From Aliivibrio sp. S3MY1 (GTDB lineage: Bacteria; Pseudomonadota; Gammaproteobacteria; Enterobacterales; Vibrionaceae), in the NCBI RefSeq assembly GCF_028765575.1, contig NZ_JARACO010000003.1, positions 162,236-226,235 of the forward strand: DNA of 64,000 bases, read 5' to 3'. The position numbers and the translations under genes were made by a program. Position 1 is the stretch's first letter. Each line of letters begins with the position of its first letter. The notes below the pieces were generated by a model. That model made no database searches, had not been told where the DNA came from, and saw only the letters and a list, made by a program, of their open reading frames with translations. Positions 53,508 through 63,894 of this stretch are shown here, in pieces.

Positions 53508-53785
53508 TAAGCCTTTTTAGCGGCAAGCTGGAAGTTCACTCCCTCAAGAACTAGGTCTGTCTTTGCTTTGCATACACAAGGTAAAATTTCGTTTGGCGCT
53601 AAAAAGGCCAGCGGAAATGACTGATAAGTCACTTCTCCTGAGACTAGCGTACAACGGCAAGTACCACAGTCACCATTGCGACAATGAGACTCAACTTGCA
53701 TTCCTTGATCTTCCATGACCTCTAGTAGAGATCTATTTTTTTGATTGTTTAATGTCACAATACTATTGATGTGTATCTTTGTCAT
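53507..53785 (-). CDS. yfaE: 2Fe-2S ferredoxin YfaE-like
   Basis: A 92-residue plant-type [2Fe-2S] ferredoxin. Cluster cysteines are in SHCRNGDCGTCRCTL and PCVCKAK. E. coli YfaE maintains the diferric-tyrosyl radical cofactor of NrdB and its gene follows nrdB directly. Here a diguanylate cyclase gene lies between nrdB and yfaE, but strand and order are kept. The ORF extends to 53836; the ATG at 53785 gives the expected short N-terminus MTKIHINSIV. Its ribosome binding site is weak, which could reflect coupling to an upstream gene. Confidence 0.88.
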   Translation of the reverse strand: MTKIHINSIVTLNNQKNRSLLEVMEDQGMQVESHCRNGDCGTCRCTLVSGEVTYQSFPLAFLAPNEILPCVCKAKTDLVLEGVNFQLAAKKA

Positions 53786-53872
53786 ATAGCTAACCAAGGA
53801 TTGCTTAGATAAAATGTAGGCGAAAGAATACCACAACCAATATCAATAATAGAGAGATAAATGGTAGGGATA

Positions 53873-55945
53873 TTAGGTTAAAGCGTCTATTTTATTATGC
53901 TCAATGTAACAATTACGGCCGCTTTTTTTTGCGCTATATAATGCTTTATCAGCTTGTTCAATTAATTGGTTGAGAGTTAGCGCATTGAAATAATCAGTGG
54001 CATAGCATAGCCCAACAGAGACTGATACGTAATTAGAGCAGGTCGATGTCTCATGTGGTATTAACAATGCTTTGATCTGATAGAGTAATGACGTCAATTT
54101 CTTAACCACTTTATCTTGCTCTATTGTTGAGATTAGAATAAAAAATTCATCTCCACCATATCGATACACTTGAGTATTTAATCCGTGAAAGTGATCTTTG
54201 ATTAAATTACTTATCTTAATTAAAACCTTATCCCCAGCAATGTGCCCATAGGTATCGTTGTATTCTTTATAGTGATCGATATCTAACATGATCCCTGTGT
54301 ACTTTGGCGTTAACTGAGTTTTTAGTTGATTAAATCTGGAGTCAAGAGAGCTACGGTTCCACAATTGAGTCAAGTGATCTGTTTGTGACAGTAATACTAG
54401 CTGTTGTCGATTGTATTGATTTTCAAGAGCAATAGACATGTAGCTTATTAGTTGAGTAAATAGCTCAAAATGAAAAGCTTGATACTGATAACTTTTTTTG
54501 GCTTGGACAGTAAAACAGGCTTTAATTTCATTATTTATGGTTATAGGTGAAAACATGATTGATTTAAAGTGAATCTGTTTATCACAGTTATCGCCTAACA
54601 TTGCTACTTTTTGTTCACTGTTCATATGATTATAGTAAAACGAAGAGTCGTTTTTGATGCAATAACTCATATAGGAACTCTCACTTCTACAATCAGAAAT
54701 ATAAGAGTTTTTCTTTGGGGTATCAATGTTGTAATAATCAATGGCTATCTGATCTTTCTCTTTATCAAAAAAACCTAATGCTAATATATCTATTTGAAAT
54801 AGAATAGAAAGCTCTTGCTGTATTGTTGGTAAAACATCCTGTATATCAGAACAGTTATTAATGTATTGACCAATTTTATTGATTACAGCTAAGTTGTCAG
54901 AAAGAGATTTCATTGTACTTAACTCTAATTTTGCGACATTTAAGCGATACAATTGCTGAAGATAATCACTTTCTCTTTTAAGTAGTTCTCTTCTAGAATT
55001 AAGTAATGATGAGGTTAATGTTTGATAATGCTTTTCTCTATACTCTGGGTCATCAATATCTTTAATACGCAGCAAAATAATATCATTGAAACCGTCAATT
55101 AGTTTGTCGCTTTCAATGGTTTTTGCAATAGATAGCCCTTTTTCAATATAAGTATCTAATTTATCATAGCGATGATAGCTAGTAAGAAAATGGCAATACT
55201 CTAAAATCATTTCTGAAATGTAATAGTCGTACTGGCAGGCTTGCATATTTTCAATTGAAAGAAGATGAAAGTGTTCAGCTTGCTCTATTTCCCCTATACC
55301 ATTAGATATTTCAGCCTTTATTTTATAATAAAATCCCAGAAATTTTGGCTCTGATTGAATATCAGAATATAAAGAATCGAGTATCTCTTGGGCTTCAGAA
55401 AATAAAAATTGTTTGGCCTTGATATCAGCAATATTAAACAGTGATAGAGCGGATGAATATTTAGGGCCGTGCTCAGTAAGTAGGGCTGTTGCCTCATTTA
55501 AGTAGGCAAGGGCTTCATTAAAGTTACCAATCTGACTAAAGATATCACCAATGTTGTTTTTAATGATACCCGTGATGTAATCATCACAAAATTGCTCTGA
55601 TCGTTCGGCTTTAGCTAAAAATTTATGTGCATAGAAATAGTTACCGAGCATGCCATAAAGCGTACCGATATTGTAATGGCAAAAACAGGTCAAAAAATCT
55701 TGCTTAGCTTGTTGAGCAAAAGTGATAGCATCAAAAAATAAGCTAATAGATTCAATGAGCCTTCCTGAACGAGACAGAAGGTAAGCATGGAATATATGCT
55801 CAAAGTGTGGTGCGATAACTTGTTTCTGTTTTAATGTTTCAACAGTGATAGTGTTCAGTTGATATTGAACGTGCTCTTTGGATGTCGCCATTGGTAACTG
55901 ACGAATGTGTTCTAATAAGTAGTTGTTCCATGATTCTTTAGCCAT
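53873..55945 (-). CDS. Diguanylate cyclase with TPR-like and GAF-like sensor regions
   Basis: A 690-residue soluble GGDEF protein that makes cyclic di-GMP. The N-terminal ~330 residues are helical repeats of TPR type (HYNIGTLYGMLGNYFYAHKF, NNIGDIFSQIGNFNEALAYL). A short coiled coil follows, then a GAF-like region (about 355-510). The C-terminal GGDEF domain has intact YRYGGDEFF at about residue 597 and DIDHYKEYNDTYGH, so it should be active. The RxxD inhibitory site normally just before GGDEF is absent (LNTQ there). No membrane segment is seen. The gene sits between nrdB and yfaE. Confidence 0.92.
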   Translation of the reverse strand: MAKESWNNYLLEHIRQLPMATSKEHVQYQLNTITVETLKQKQVIAPHFEHIFHAYLLSRSGRLIESISLFFDAITFAQQAKQDFLTCFCHYNIGTLYGMLGNYFYAHKFLAKAERSEQFCDDYITGIIKNNIGDIFSQIGNFNEALAYLNEATALLTEHGPKYSSALSLFNIADIKAKQFLFSEAQEILDSLYSDIQSEPKFLGFYYKIKAEISNGIGEIEQAEHFHLLSIENMQACQYDYYISEMILEYCHFLTSYHRYDKLDTYIEKGLSIAKTIESDKLIDGFNDIILLRIKDIDDPEYREKHYQTLTSSLLNSRRELLKRESDYLQQLYRLNVAKLELSTMKSLSDNLAVINKIGQYINNCSDIQDVLPTIQQELSILFQIDILALGFFDKEKDQIAIDYYNIDTPKKNSYISDCRSESSYMSYCIKNDSSFYYNHMNSEQKVAMLGDNCDKQIHFKSIMFSPITINNEIKACFTVQAKKSYQYQAFHFELFTQLISYMSIALENQYNRQQLVLLSQTDHLTQLWNRSSLDSRFNQLKTQLTPKYTGIMLDIDHYKEYNDTYGHIAGDKVLIKISNLIKDHFHGLNTQVYRYGGDEFFILISTIEQDKVVKKLTSLLYQIKALLIPHETSTCSNYVSVSVGLCYATDYFNALTLNQLIEQADKALYSAKKSGRNCYIEHNKIDALT

Positions 55946-56069
55946 AATTTATTTTTTTAATTTTATTTTATTTCAAGTAATTATGTCATAAATGGCTTTT
56001 TATATGAAGCAAAGTCTCATTAATGGGATTTTTTTTGTAAAAATCGTGCATTAGGTCGAATTTTGGCTA

Positions 56070-56097
56070 TAAAAAAGCCAAGTAAAAATACTCGGCT
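56070..56097 (-). terminator. Terminator after nrdB
   Basis: On the minus strand AGCCGAGTA pairs with TACTTGGCT (one G-U), followed by TTTTTT. It separates nrdAB from the diguanylate cyclase gene. Confidence 0.75.
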
Positions 56098-56124
56098 GTT
56101 TATATTTATGCGTAGTTGTGAGGT

Positions 56125-57258
56125 TTAAAGCTCAAAATCACCTAAATCATCGTCATCCATGTCATTATCAATTTGTCCAACAAGGTATGAACTGATTTCA
56201 GTTTCTTGTGGAGCCACCTGAACATTGTCAGAGCTCAACCAAGAGTTAATCCATGGAATAGGGTTTTGTGTTGCACCTTCATAAGCACTGTTAAGACCAA
56301 CTGCTTTCATACGTAAATTAGTAATGTATTCTACGTATTGGCAAAGAATGTCTTTATTTAGACCAATCATTGAGCCATCTTTAAATAAGTAGTTTGCCCA
56401 CTCTTTCTCTTGCTCTGCGGCGGCTTTAAATAAATCAAAGCACTCTTGCTCACATTCCGCCGCAATTTCAACAAACTCTGGGTCATCTTGGCCTGTACGA
56501 AGTAGGTTTACCATATGCTGAGTACTGGTTAAATGAAGCGCTTCATCACGAGCGATCAGTTTGATGATTTTTGCATTGCCTTCCATTAATTTACGCTCTG
56601 CAAATGCGAAAGAACACGCAAAGCTAACATAGAAACGAATCGCTTCTAGTGCATTTACAGACATCAAACAAAGGTAAAGTTTTTTCTTTAGTTCACGTTT
56701 TGAAACGATAACTTCTTCATTGTTAATGGTATGCGTACCTTCACCTAAACGATGGTAATCATTTGTTGCTTGGATCAAGTTATCATAATAGTGCGCAATG
56801 TCTTTCGCACGCTTTAGAATTTCTTCATTTTCAACAATGTCATCAAAAATTACTGAAGGATCATTAACAATATTGCGAACAATATGGGTGTATGAACGTG
56901 AGTGGATCGTTTCAGAGAAAGACCATGTTTCAATCCATGTTTCTAACTCAGGAATAGAAACTAAAGGCAATAAAGCAACGTTTGGGCTGCGTCCTTGAAT
57001 TGAATCTAAAAGTGTTTGATATTTTAAATTACTAATGAAGATATGTTGTTCATGCTCAGGTAAATTATTGTAATCAATACGGTCACCTGATACATCTACT
57101 TCTTCTGGACGCCAAAAGAACGAAAGTTGCTTTTCGATAAGTTTTTCAAAGATCTGAAATTTTTGCTGGTCATAACGAGCAACATTTACCGAATTACCTA
57201 AAAACATAGGTTCTTTCAATTGATCATTTTTTTCTTGTCGAAAAGTACTGTACGCCAT
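56125..57258 (-). CDS. nrdB: Ribonucleotide reductase class Ia, beta subunit
   Basis: NrdB houses the diiron-tyrosyl radical that starts ribonucleotide reduction. The 377 residues match E. coli NrdB. Iron-ligand regions are visible in [17 protein letters not shown] and [16 protein letters not shown]. The acidic C-terminal tail ([13 protein letters not shown]) docks on NrdA. The ATG at 57258 ([13 protein letters not shown]) has GAGG 6 bases upstream; a longer frame to 57330 is rejected. It is 163 bases after nrdA, with a hairpin between. Confidence 0.96.
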   Translation of the reverse strand: MAYSTFRQEKNDQLKEPMFLGNSVNVARYDQQKFQIFEKLIEKQLSFFWRPEEVDVSGDRIDYNNLPEHEQHIFISNLKYQTLLDSIQGRSPNVALLPLVSIPELETWIETWSFSETIHSRSYTHIVRNIVNDPSVIFDDIVENEEILKRAKDIAHYYDNLIQATNDYHRLGEGTHTINNEEVIVSKRELKKKLYLCLMSVNALEAIRFYVSFACSFAFAERKLMEGNAKIIKLIARDEALHLTSTQHMVNLLRTGQDDPEFVEIAAECEQECFDLFKAAAEQEKEWANYLFKDGSMIGLNKDILCQYVEYITNLRMKAVGLNSAYEGATQNPIPWINSWLSSDNVQVAPQETEISSYLVGQIDNDMDDDDLGDFEL

Positions 57259-57382
57259 GGAAACCTCAATATTATCAAGCCGAAAGAAGAGAAGGGCTTT
57301 ATTCTTATGAAAAGTGATACTAATAAACACTTAATGAAGTATTTATTAGTATCACATAAAGTAAAAAGACTTAAAATAAAAT

Positions 57383-57404
57383 AAGCCCGCCATAAAGCGG
57401 GCTT
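57383..57404 (-). terminator. Hairpin between nrdA and nrdB
   Basis: AAGCCCGC and GCGGGCTT pair around a 6-base loop. On the minus strand TTATTTTATTTT follows, which looks like a partial terminator within the operon. It may lower nrdB relative to nrdA or stabilise the nrdA 3' end. The same stem occurs after gyrA. Confidence 0.6.
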
Positions 57405-57421
57405 AATTTTAAAGTGAAACG

Positions 57422-59698
57422 TTAGATCTTACAACCGCCACCAGCACAATCGTCATCTTGTACAAGATCACCTTGTGAGTCACTAGCGCCATCACGAGTG
57501 TTATGGTAGTACAGCGTTTTTAGACCTAGTTTATAAGCAGTCAGTAGATCTTTAAGTAACAGCTTCATTGGTACTTTGCCGTTTGGCTGAATGTTAGGAT
57601 CATAGTTGGTATTTGCAGAGATAGCTTGGTCAACAAACTTCTGCATAATACCTACAAGTTGTAGGTAACCATCATTTGAACCAATGTTCCAAAGTAACTC
57701 ATAGTTATCTTTTAAATTTACATAATCAGGAACAACTTGCTTCAAGATACCATCTTTAGATGCTTTAACTGATACGAATCCACGTGGAGGCTCAATACCA
57801 TTAGTTGCATTAGAGATTTGAGAAGAGGTCTCTGAAGGCATTAATGCAGACAGTGTTGAGTTACGTAGACCATGTGTCTTGATCTCTTCACGCAGTGTTT
57901 CCCAATCTAAGTGCAATTGCTCACTGCATACGTTATCAATATCTTTTTTATAAGAATCGATTGGTAAGATACCTTGCGCGTAGGTTGTTTCATTAAATGC
58001 AGGACAAGCGCCTTGCTCTTTGGCTAAACCAACAGAGGCTTTTAGAAGATAGAACTGGATAGCTTCAAACGTTTTATGTGTTAAACCGTTTGCACTGCCA
58101 TCAGAGTATTTAACGCCATTTTTTGCAAGGTAGTAAGCATAATTGATAACACCCACACCTAACGTACGACGATTCATTGTTGACTTGTATGCTGCTGGAA
58201 GAGGGTAGTCTTGATAATCAAGTAGCGCATCAAGAGCGCGTACTGCAAGTTCCGCTAATTCTTCAAGTTCTTCTAGCTTCTCAATCGCACCTAAGTTAAA
58301 TGCAGACAGAGTACAAAGTGCAATCTCACCTTCTTCATCATTAACGTGTGTTAGTGGTTTCGTTGGCAAAGCAATTTCTAAACATAAGTTAGACTGACGA
58401 ATAGGAGCTACACTTGGGTCGAATGGACTGTGTGTATTACAGTGATCGACGTTTTGAATGTAGATACGACCTGTAGATGCGCGTTCTTGCATCAGCAAAG
58501 AGAACAGTTCAATCGCTTTTATGGTTTCACGCTTGATTGATGTATCTTGCTCGTAGATATCGTATAGACGTTCAAATTCTACTTGATCAGCAAAGAATGC
58601 ATCGTATAGACCAGGAACATCAGATGGTGAGAATAAGCTAATGTGACCACCTTTAATTAGGCGAGTGTACATTAGTTTATTGATTTGTACGCCGTAATCC
58701 ATATGACGAACACGGTTCTCTTCTACACCGCGGTTATTTTTAAGAACTAATAGAGATTCTACTTCACGGTGCCAGATAGGGTAGAACAATGTCGCTGCAC
58801 CACCACGAACACCACCTTGAGAACAACATTTTACTGCGGTTTGGAAGTATTTGTAGAATGGGATACAACCAGTATGGAAAGCTTCACCATCACGGATCTC
58901 AGAGCCAAGAGCACGAATACGACCAGCATTAATCCCAATACCAGCACGTTGAGATACGTAACGTACAATCGAACCTGCAGTTGCATTGATAGAGTCTAAG
59001 CTATCATCACATTCAATTAGTACACAAGAGCTAAACTGACGAGTAGGAGTACGTACACCAGACATGATTGGTGTAGGTAGCGAAATCTTGAATCGTGATG
59101 TTGCATCATAGAAACGTTGAATGTAATCAAGACGCGTATCTTTTGGGTATTTAGCAAATAAACACGCTGCAACTAAGATATAAAGGAATTGTGCACTTTC
59201 GTAGATCGCGCCCGTTACACGGTTCTGAACGAAGTATTTACCTTCAAGTTGTTTCACAGCAGCGTAAGAGAAATCCATATCACGATCATGATTGATCATT
59301 TGATCCATCAAGTTGAATTCTGCTTCGGTGTAGTCTTCTACTATATGCTTATCGTATTTACCTAATTCGATGAGGTTATTAACGTGGGTAAACAGTGTTG
59401 GCGGTTCAAATTGGCCATACGCTTTCTTACGAAGGTGGAAAACAGACAAGCGAGCTGCAAGATATTGGTAATCTGGTGTTTCTTCTGAGATAAGATCGGC
59501 AGCTGCTTTGATGATAGTCTCATGAATATCAGAGGTCTTCATACCCTCATAGAATTGGATATGAGACTTCATTTCAACTTGTGATACTGAAACGTTATCT
59601 AGACCTTCTGCAGCCCAGGTGATCACTTTATGGATCTTGTCTAAATTGATCTTTTCTGTGGTGCCATTTCGCTTCGTAACGGTAAGCTGATGAGTCAT
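57422..59698 (-). CDS. nrdA: Ribonucleotide reductase class Ia, alpha subunit
   Basis: NrdA reduces ribonucleoside diphosphates to deoxy forms. The 758 residues have the ATP-cone at the N-terminus (about 5-95, ending with DYQYLAARLSVF). Active-site cysteines are seen in FSSCVLIECDDSLDSI and SNLCLEIALP, the signature region in VGVINYAYYLAKNGVKYSDG, and the C-terminal redox-active cysteine pair in DDCAGGGCKI. The upstream region contains a DnaA box and two NrdR-like boxes. nrdB follows on the same strand. Confidence 0.97.
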   Translation of the reverse strand: MTHQLTVTKRNGTTEKINLDKIHKVITWAAEGLDNVSVSQVEMKSHIQFYEGMKTSDIHETIIKAAADLISEETPDYQYLAARLSVFHLRKKAYGQFEPPTLFTHVNNLIELGKYDKHIVEDYTEAEFNLMDQMINHDRDMDFSYAAVKQLEGKYFVQNRVTGAIYESAQFLYILVAACLFAKYPKDTRLDYIQRFYDATSRFKISLPTPIMSGVRTPTRQFSSCVLIECDDSLDSINATAGSIVRYVSQRAGIGINAGRIRALGSEIRDGEAFHTGCIPFYKYFQTAVKCCSQGGVRGGAATLFYPIWHREVESLLVLKNNRGVEENRVRHMDYGVQINKLMYTRLIKGGHISLFSPSDVPGLYDAFFADQVEFERLYDIYEQDTSIKRETIKAIELFSLLMQERASTGRIYIQNVDHCNTHSPFDPSVAPIRQSNLCLEIALPTKPLTHVNDEEGEIALCTLSAFNLGAIEKLEELEELAELAVRALDALLDYQDYPLPAAYKSTMNRRTLGVGVINYAYYLAKNGVKYSDGSANGLTHKTFEAIQFYLLKASVGLAKEQGACPAFNETTYAQGILPIDSYKKDIDNVCSEQLHLDWETLREEIKTHGLRNSTLSALMPSETSSQISNATNGIEPPRGFVSVKASKDGILKQVVPDYVNLKDNYELLWNIGSNDGYLQLVGIMQKFVDQAISANTNYDPNIQPNGKVPMKLLLKDLLTAYKLGLKTLYYHNTRDGASDSQGDLVQDDDCAGGGCKI

Positions 59699-59764
59699 TT
59701 GTCTACTTTTCCTTAGGATGAGGAACGAAAGATGTAATATTTGTAATTTTCGTTATTAATTTGT

Positions 59765-59811
59765 GATCAAGCGCATAGTGTTGAATTTGTAACTAAACAC
59801 TATATATAGGG
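59765..59811. promoter_or_regulatory. Tandem NrdR-like boxes upstream of nrdA
   Basis: ACACTATATATAGGGC at 59796-59811 and ATCAAGCGCATAGTGT at 59765-59780 resemble the two halves of the NrdR consensus (ACAC-TATATATA-GTGT). Each has one half well conserved. Their starts are exactly 31 bases apart, the spacing known for paired NrdR boxes. Confidence 0.6.
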
Positions 59812-60109
59812 CTTAATAAATAATTGGCTACAAGATAATGATAAAATGAGCAGTGATCAAGTCTGAAATTAAGCAAGCCCTGTGGATAACCTATGAATTA
59901 AAAAAAACAGTAAGTAGCTACTAACCGAGTGAGATTAGCTATACCAAGACATCAGAAATAACGTATTTCATAATGGTTGATAAGTAGGCAGTAAAAAAAA
60001 TATTTTTCTTGATTTTTGTGGTTTCGGTGGATCTCTAAGAATCAAAAAAAATTGCTGATTTGTTGTTCTAATTTTTACAGTAATGTAGGTTTCGTGACCA
60101 AAAGAAAAA
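59812..60109. other. Intergenic region between nrdA and ubiG
   Basis: No gene was seen. Apart from the DnaA box, the region is AT-rich with several A runs (for example at 59900 and 60112). It presumably holds the nrdA promoter. Confidence 0.4.
59881..59889 (-). promoter_or_regulatory. Perfect DnaA box upstream of nrdA
   Basis: TGTGGATAA is the exact complement of the strong DnaA box TTATCCACA. E. coli nrdAB is also controlled by DnaA, so linkage of nucleotide supply to replication is plausible. Confidence 0.6.
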
Positions 60110-60156
60110 TTAAAAAAAATCACTCTTTATTTGTATGAAGAATACAGATAAAGAGT
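60110..60156 (-). terminator. Terminator after ubiG
   Basis: On the minus strand a 14-bp stem (ACTCTTTATCTGTA with TACAAATAAAGAGT, one G-U) is followed by an interrupted U-run (ATTTTTTTTAATTTTT). Confidence 0.8.
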
Positions 60157-60184
60157 AATAAGTATGGTAGATGAACAATTGAAT

Positions 60185-60889
60185 TTATAAAGTTGTGTGA
60201 ACGATATAGTTAACATCAACATTTTTGCCCAATGAATAAACATCTGTTAACGGGTTGTAATGTAAGCCAGTAATGCCTTGTTCTTGCAACGCGGTTTGAT
60301 CTAGCATCTTTAATAATTCAGAGGGACGAATGAATTTATTATGGTCATGTGTCCCTTTTGGCACGAGCTTTAGCAATTGCTCTGCACCAACAATAGCAAA
60401 CAAATACGATTTAATATTACGATTTAGTGTTGAGAAAAATACGTGCCCGCCAGGTTTAACCATTTTTGCACATGAACGAATAACAGAAAGTGGATCAGGG
60501 ACATGTTCAAGCATTTCCATGCAAGTCACGACATCGTATGTTTCTGGATTTTCTTCAGCGTGTTGTTCTGCCGTTGATTGAATGTACTCTAATGTTGTTC
60601 CTGTTTCCAAAGCATGTAAACGAGCAACCGTTAAAGGTTCTTTTCCCATATCCAAACCAACAACATCAGCGCCTTGATTTGCCATGCTCTCAGCTAAAAT
60701 GCCCCCTCCACAGCCAACGTCTAATACTTTTTTACCAAATAAACCATTGGCATTATCTAAGACATAATTAAGGCGTAATGGATTGATTTGATGTAATGGT
60801 TTAAATTCACCTTCAAAATCCCACCAACGAGACGCCATATCTTCAAACTTTTTGATTTCTGCCGGATCGACATTTAACGGTTGAGTCAT
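60185..60889 (-). CDS. ubiG: Ubiquinone biosynthesis O-methyltransferase UbiG
   Basis: UbiG performs the two O-methylations of ubiquinone synthesis using S-adenosylmethionine. The 234 residues show the SAM-binding motif [19 protein letters not shown], the N-terminal [28 protein letters not shown] and the post-motif [16 protein letters not shown]. An AAAAAGGAATATGA ribosome binding site precedes the ATG. It is divergent from gyrA, and nrdA lies on the far side, preserving the gyrA-ubiG-nrdA neighbourhood seen in enterobacteria. Confidence 0.96.
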   Translation of the reverse strand: MTQPLNVDPAEIKKFEDMASRWWDFEGEFKPLHQINPLRLNYVLDNANGLFGKKVLDVGCGGGILAESMANQGADVVGLDMGKEPLTVARLHALETGTTLEYIQSTAEQHAEENPETYDVVTCMEMLEHVPDPLSVIRSCAKMVKPGGHVFFSTLNRNIKSYLFAIVGAEQLLKLVPKGTHDHNKFIRPSELLKMLDQTALQEQGITGLHYNPLTDVYSLGKNVDVNYIVHTTL

Positions 60890-61093
60890 AGTTCATATTC
60901 CTTTTTAATCTTCCTCTATTATATACAGAAAAAAAACAGAAAGAGAGAGTTAAAAGTGGTGATTTTTTAGTCGCATTTGTTATGTTTTTCAAGAATATGA
61001 TGATCTGGTATGTGACTTGCTCCTTATTTCGTAGGATTCTTAAGCTTAAGAGTTATTTTGCGAATTAAAACGATGCGAAATTGAAGAGTTATG

Positions 61094-61102
61094 TGCTATA
61101 TT
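61094..61102 (+). promoter_or_regulatory. Candidate extended -10 promoter of gyrA
   Basis: TGCTATATT has the TGn extension and a good -10 hexamer, 110 bases before the gyrA start. No clear -35 hexamer is present, as in supercoiling-sensitive gyrase promoters. This is the best candidate in the 322-base ubiG-gyrA gap, where no other gene was seen. Confidence 0.4.
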
Positions 61103-61125
61103 TTGCAATCTTGCACGTTTATCAG

Positions 61126-61175
61126 TATCAATTACTTTATCTTTATAGATAGTATGATTGATAAAGTAATTGATA
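61126..61175. repeat. Perfect 16-bp inverted repeat in the gyrA 5' region
   Basis: TATCAATTACTTTATC at 61126-61141 and GATAAAGTAATTGATA at 61160-61175 are exact reverse complements with an 18-base spacer. The right arm ends 36 bases before the gyrA ATG, so it would form a hairpin in the 5' UTR or a cruciform in supercoiled DNA. Confidence 0.9.
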
Positions 61176-61211
61176 TTGATACGACAGAACTAATTGAGGG
61201 ATATTGGCTCT

Positions 61212-63842
61212 ATGAGCGATCTTGCTAAAGGGATCACGCCCGTAAATATTGAAGATGAGCTTCGAGGTTCATACCTAGACTATGCGATGTCAGTAATCGT
61301 TGGTCGTGCTCTTCCAGATGTGCGTGATGGTCTAAAACCTGTACACCGCCGTGTTTTATTTGCGATGGATGTATTGGGTAATGATTGGAATAAACCATAT
61401 AAAAAATCTGCCCGTGTAGTCGGCGACGTAATTGGTAAGTATCATCCACACGGTGATAGTGCTGTATACGACACGATAGTACGTATGGCGCAGCCGTTCT
61501 CACTACGCTATATGCTTGTTGATGGCCAAGGTAACTTTGGTTCTATCGATGGGGATTCAGCAGCGGCGATGCGTTATACCGAAGTTCGTATGTCGAAAAT
61601 TGCTCACGAATTGTTGGCAGATTTAGACAAAGAAACCGTAGATTACGTTCCTAACTATGATGGTACAGAACAAATCCCTGCGGTATTACCTACTCGTGTA
61701 CCTAACTTATTAGTTAATGGTTCATCAGGTATCGCTGTTGGTATGGCAACAAACATTCCACCTCATAACTTAACTGAAGTGGTTAATGGTTGCTTAGCAT
61801 TCATCGAGAATGAAGACATCACTATCGATGAGCTGATAAACTACATTCCAGGTCCTGACTTTCCGACTGCTGCATTAATCAGCGGTCGTAAAGGCATCGT
61901 TGATGCATATAAAACAGGTCGTGGTAAAGTTTACATGCGTTCTAAAGCAAACATCGAAGCTGACAAGAATGGCAAAGAAACCATTATTGTTACTGAGATC
62001 CCTTATCAAGTAAACAAGGCTCGTGTGATTGAAAAAATTGCAGAGCTTGTTAAAGATAAGAAAGTAGAAGGCATTTCAGCACTGCGTGACGAATCTGATA
62101 AAGATGGTATGCGTATTGTTATCGAATGTAAGCGTGATGCTGTAGGTGAGGTGGTTCTTAATAACCTGTACTCACTAACTCAGCTTCAAACGACATTCGG
62201 CGTAAACATGGTTGCACTAGATAACGGCCAACCAAAACTGTTCAACTTAAAAGAAATGTTGAAGTGTTTTGTTGATCACCGTCGTGAAGTGGTAACTCGT
62301 CGAACTATTTTTGAATTACGCAAAGCGCGTGATCGTGCTCATATCCTTGAAGGTTTAGCACTAGCATTAGCAAACATTGATGAAATCATTGAGCTAATCA
62401 AAAATGCGCCGACTCCTGCTGATGCAAAACAAGGTCTTATCGCTCGTGGTTGGGATCTTGGTAACGTAGCTGACATGCTAGAGCGTGCAGGTACAGATGC
62501 CGCTCGTCCTGATTGGTTAGAGCCAGAGTTTGGTATTCGTGAAGGTAAATACTTCTTAACGGAACAACAAGCTCAAGCTATTCTAGAATTACGTCTTCAC
62601 CGTTTAACTGGTTTAGAGCATGAAAAAATTCTAGATGAATACAAAGCGTTATTAGACGAAATCGCAGAGCTAATGCATATCCTTGCAAGTACTGAGCGTC
62701 TAATGGAAGTTATCCGTGACGAATTAGTAGCCGTTCGTGATACTTATGGTGATGAGCGTCGCACTGAAATTGGTGCTGCAATTCACGATATCGACATGGA
62801 AGACTTAATCACACAAGAAGACGTAGTAGTAACGCTTTCTCGTGAAGGTTATGTTAAATACCAAATTTTAGGTGACTACGAAGCTCAACGTCGTGGTGGT
62901 AAAGGTAAGAGTGCAACTAAGATGAAGGACACCGATTATATCGAGCGTCTACTTGTTGCTAATACTCATGATAATATCCTTTGCTTCTCTACACGTGGTA
63001 AAGCATACAGCTTGAAAGTATTCCAACTTCCTCAAGCTAGTCGTACTGCTCGTGGTAAGCCTATCGTTAACATTCTTCCTCTAGAAGAAGGTGAGCGTAT
63101 TACCGCAATTCTACCAGTGTCTGAATACTCTGAAGATAAGTTTATCTTCATGGCTACAGGTGATGGTACGGTTAAGAAAACATCACTGGACCAATTTGCT
63201 AAAGTTCGTGCGAACGGCTTGATTGCGGTTAATCTACGTGAAGATGATTCATTGATCGGTGTTGATATCACTGATGGTTCAAATGAAATCATGTTGTTCT
63301 CTAAAGCAGGTAAAGTCGTTCGTTTCAGCGAAGAACATGTTCGTGGAATGGGCCGTACTGCTTCGGGTGTTCGTGGTATGAAGCTGACTGGTGAAGATCA
63401 GGTTGTTTCGTTAATTGTTCCTTCAAATGAAGGTGACATTTTAACAGTGACAGAAAATGGCTACGGTAAACGTACTAAACTGTCTGAATACCCAACGAAG
63501 AGCCGTGCAACACAGGGTGTTGTATCTATCAAGGTTTCTGATCGTAACGGCAGTGTAGTCGGTGCAGTGCAGACTGAAGATGGTGATGAGTTCATGATGA
63601 TCACGGATGCAGGTACATTAGTTCGTACTCGTGTTTCGGAAGTTAGCCAAGTGGGTCGTAATACCCAGGGTGTTACTCTGATCCGTACTGCTGAAGATGA
63701 AAATGTAGTTGGTTTGCAACGCATTGATGAGCCAGAAGATCTTGAAGTCCTTGACGGTGAAGTAGCAGAAGCGACAGAAAATACTGAAGCAACTGAAGCA
63801 CCTCAAACTGATGAATCAGATGCTAAAAACATTGAAGAATAA
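61212..63842 (+). CDS. gyrA: DNA gyrase subunit A
   Basis: GyrA is the DNA-cutting subunit of the type II topoisomerase that adds negative supercoils. The 876 residues begin [17 protein letters not shown]; a TTG 18 bases upstream is in frame but ATG 61212 has GAGGGA before it and gives the standard start. The active-site Tyr is in [13 protein letters not shown] (about 122). The quinolone-resistance region has Ser83 and Asp87 ([10 protein letters not shown]), the sensitive form. The C-terminal wrapping domain carries the GyrA box QRRGGKGK. The tail is acidic. Confidence 0.97.
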   Translation: MSDLAKGITPVNIEDELRGSYLDYAMSVIVGRALPDVRDGLKPVHRRVLFAMDVLGNDWNKPYKKSARVVGDVIGKYHPHGDSAVYDTIVRMAQPFSLRYMLVDGQGNFGSIDGDSAAAMRYTEVRMSKIAHELLADLDKETVDYVPNYDGTEQIPAVLPTRVPNLLVNGSSGIAVGMATNIPPHNLTEVVNGCLAFIENEDITIDELINYIPGPDFPTAALISGRKGIVDAYKTGRGKVYMRSKANIEADKNGKETIIVTEIPYQVNKARVIEKIAELVKDKKVEGISALRDESDKDGMRIVIECKRDAVGEVVLNNLYSLTQLQTTFGVNMVALDNGQPKLFNLKEMLKCFVDHRREVVTRRTIFELRKARDRAHILEGLALALANIDEIIELIKNAPTPADAKQGLIARGWDLGNVADMLERAGTDAARPDWLEPEFGIREGKYFLTEQQAQAILELRLHRLTGLEHEKILDEYKALLDEIAELMHILASTERLMEVIRDELVAVRDTYGDERRTEIGAAIHDIDMEDLITQEDVVVTLSREGYVKYQILGDYEAQRRGGKGKSATKMKDTDYIERLLVANTHDNILCFSTRGKAYSLKVFQLPQASRTARGKPIVNILPLEEGERITAILPVSEYSEDKFIFMATGDGTVKKTSLDQFAKVRANGLIAVNLREDDSLIGVDITDGSNEIMLFSKAGKVVRFSEEHVRGMGRTASGVRGMKLTGEDQVVSLIVPSNEGDILTVTENGYGKRTKLSEYPTKSRATQGVVSIKVSDRNGSVVGAVQTEDGDEFMMITDAGTLVRTRVSEVSQVGRNTQGVTLIRTAEDENVVGLQRIDEPEDLEVLDGEVAEATENTEATEAPQTDESDAKNIEE

Positions 63843-63862
63843 GTAGTAACTTAGTCTTAAAT

Positions 63863-63894
63863 AAAAGCCCGCTTATTAAAGCGGGCTTTTTTTT
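63863..63894 (+). terminator. Terminator after gyrA
   Basis: AAAGCCCGCTT and AGCGGGCTTT pair around ATTAA, followed by TTTTTT. Confidence 0.9.
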
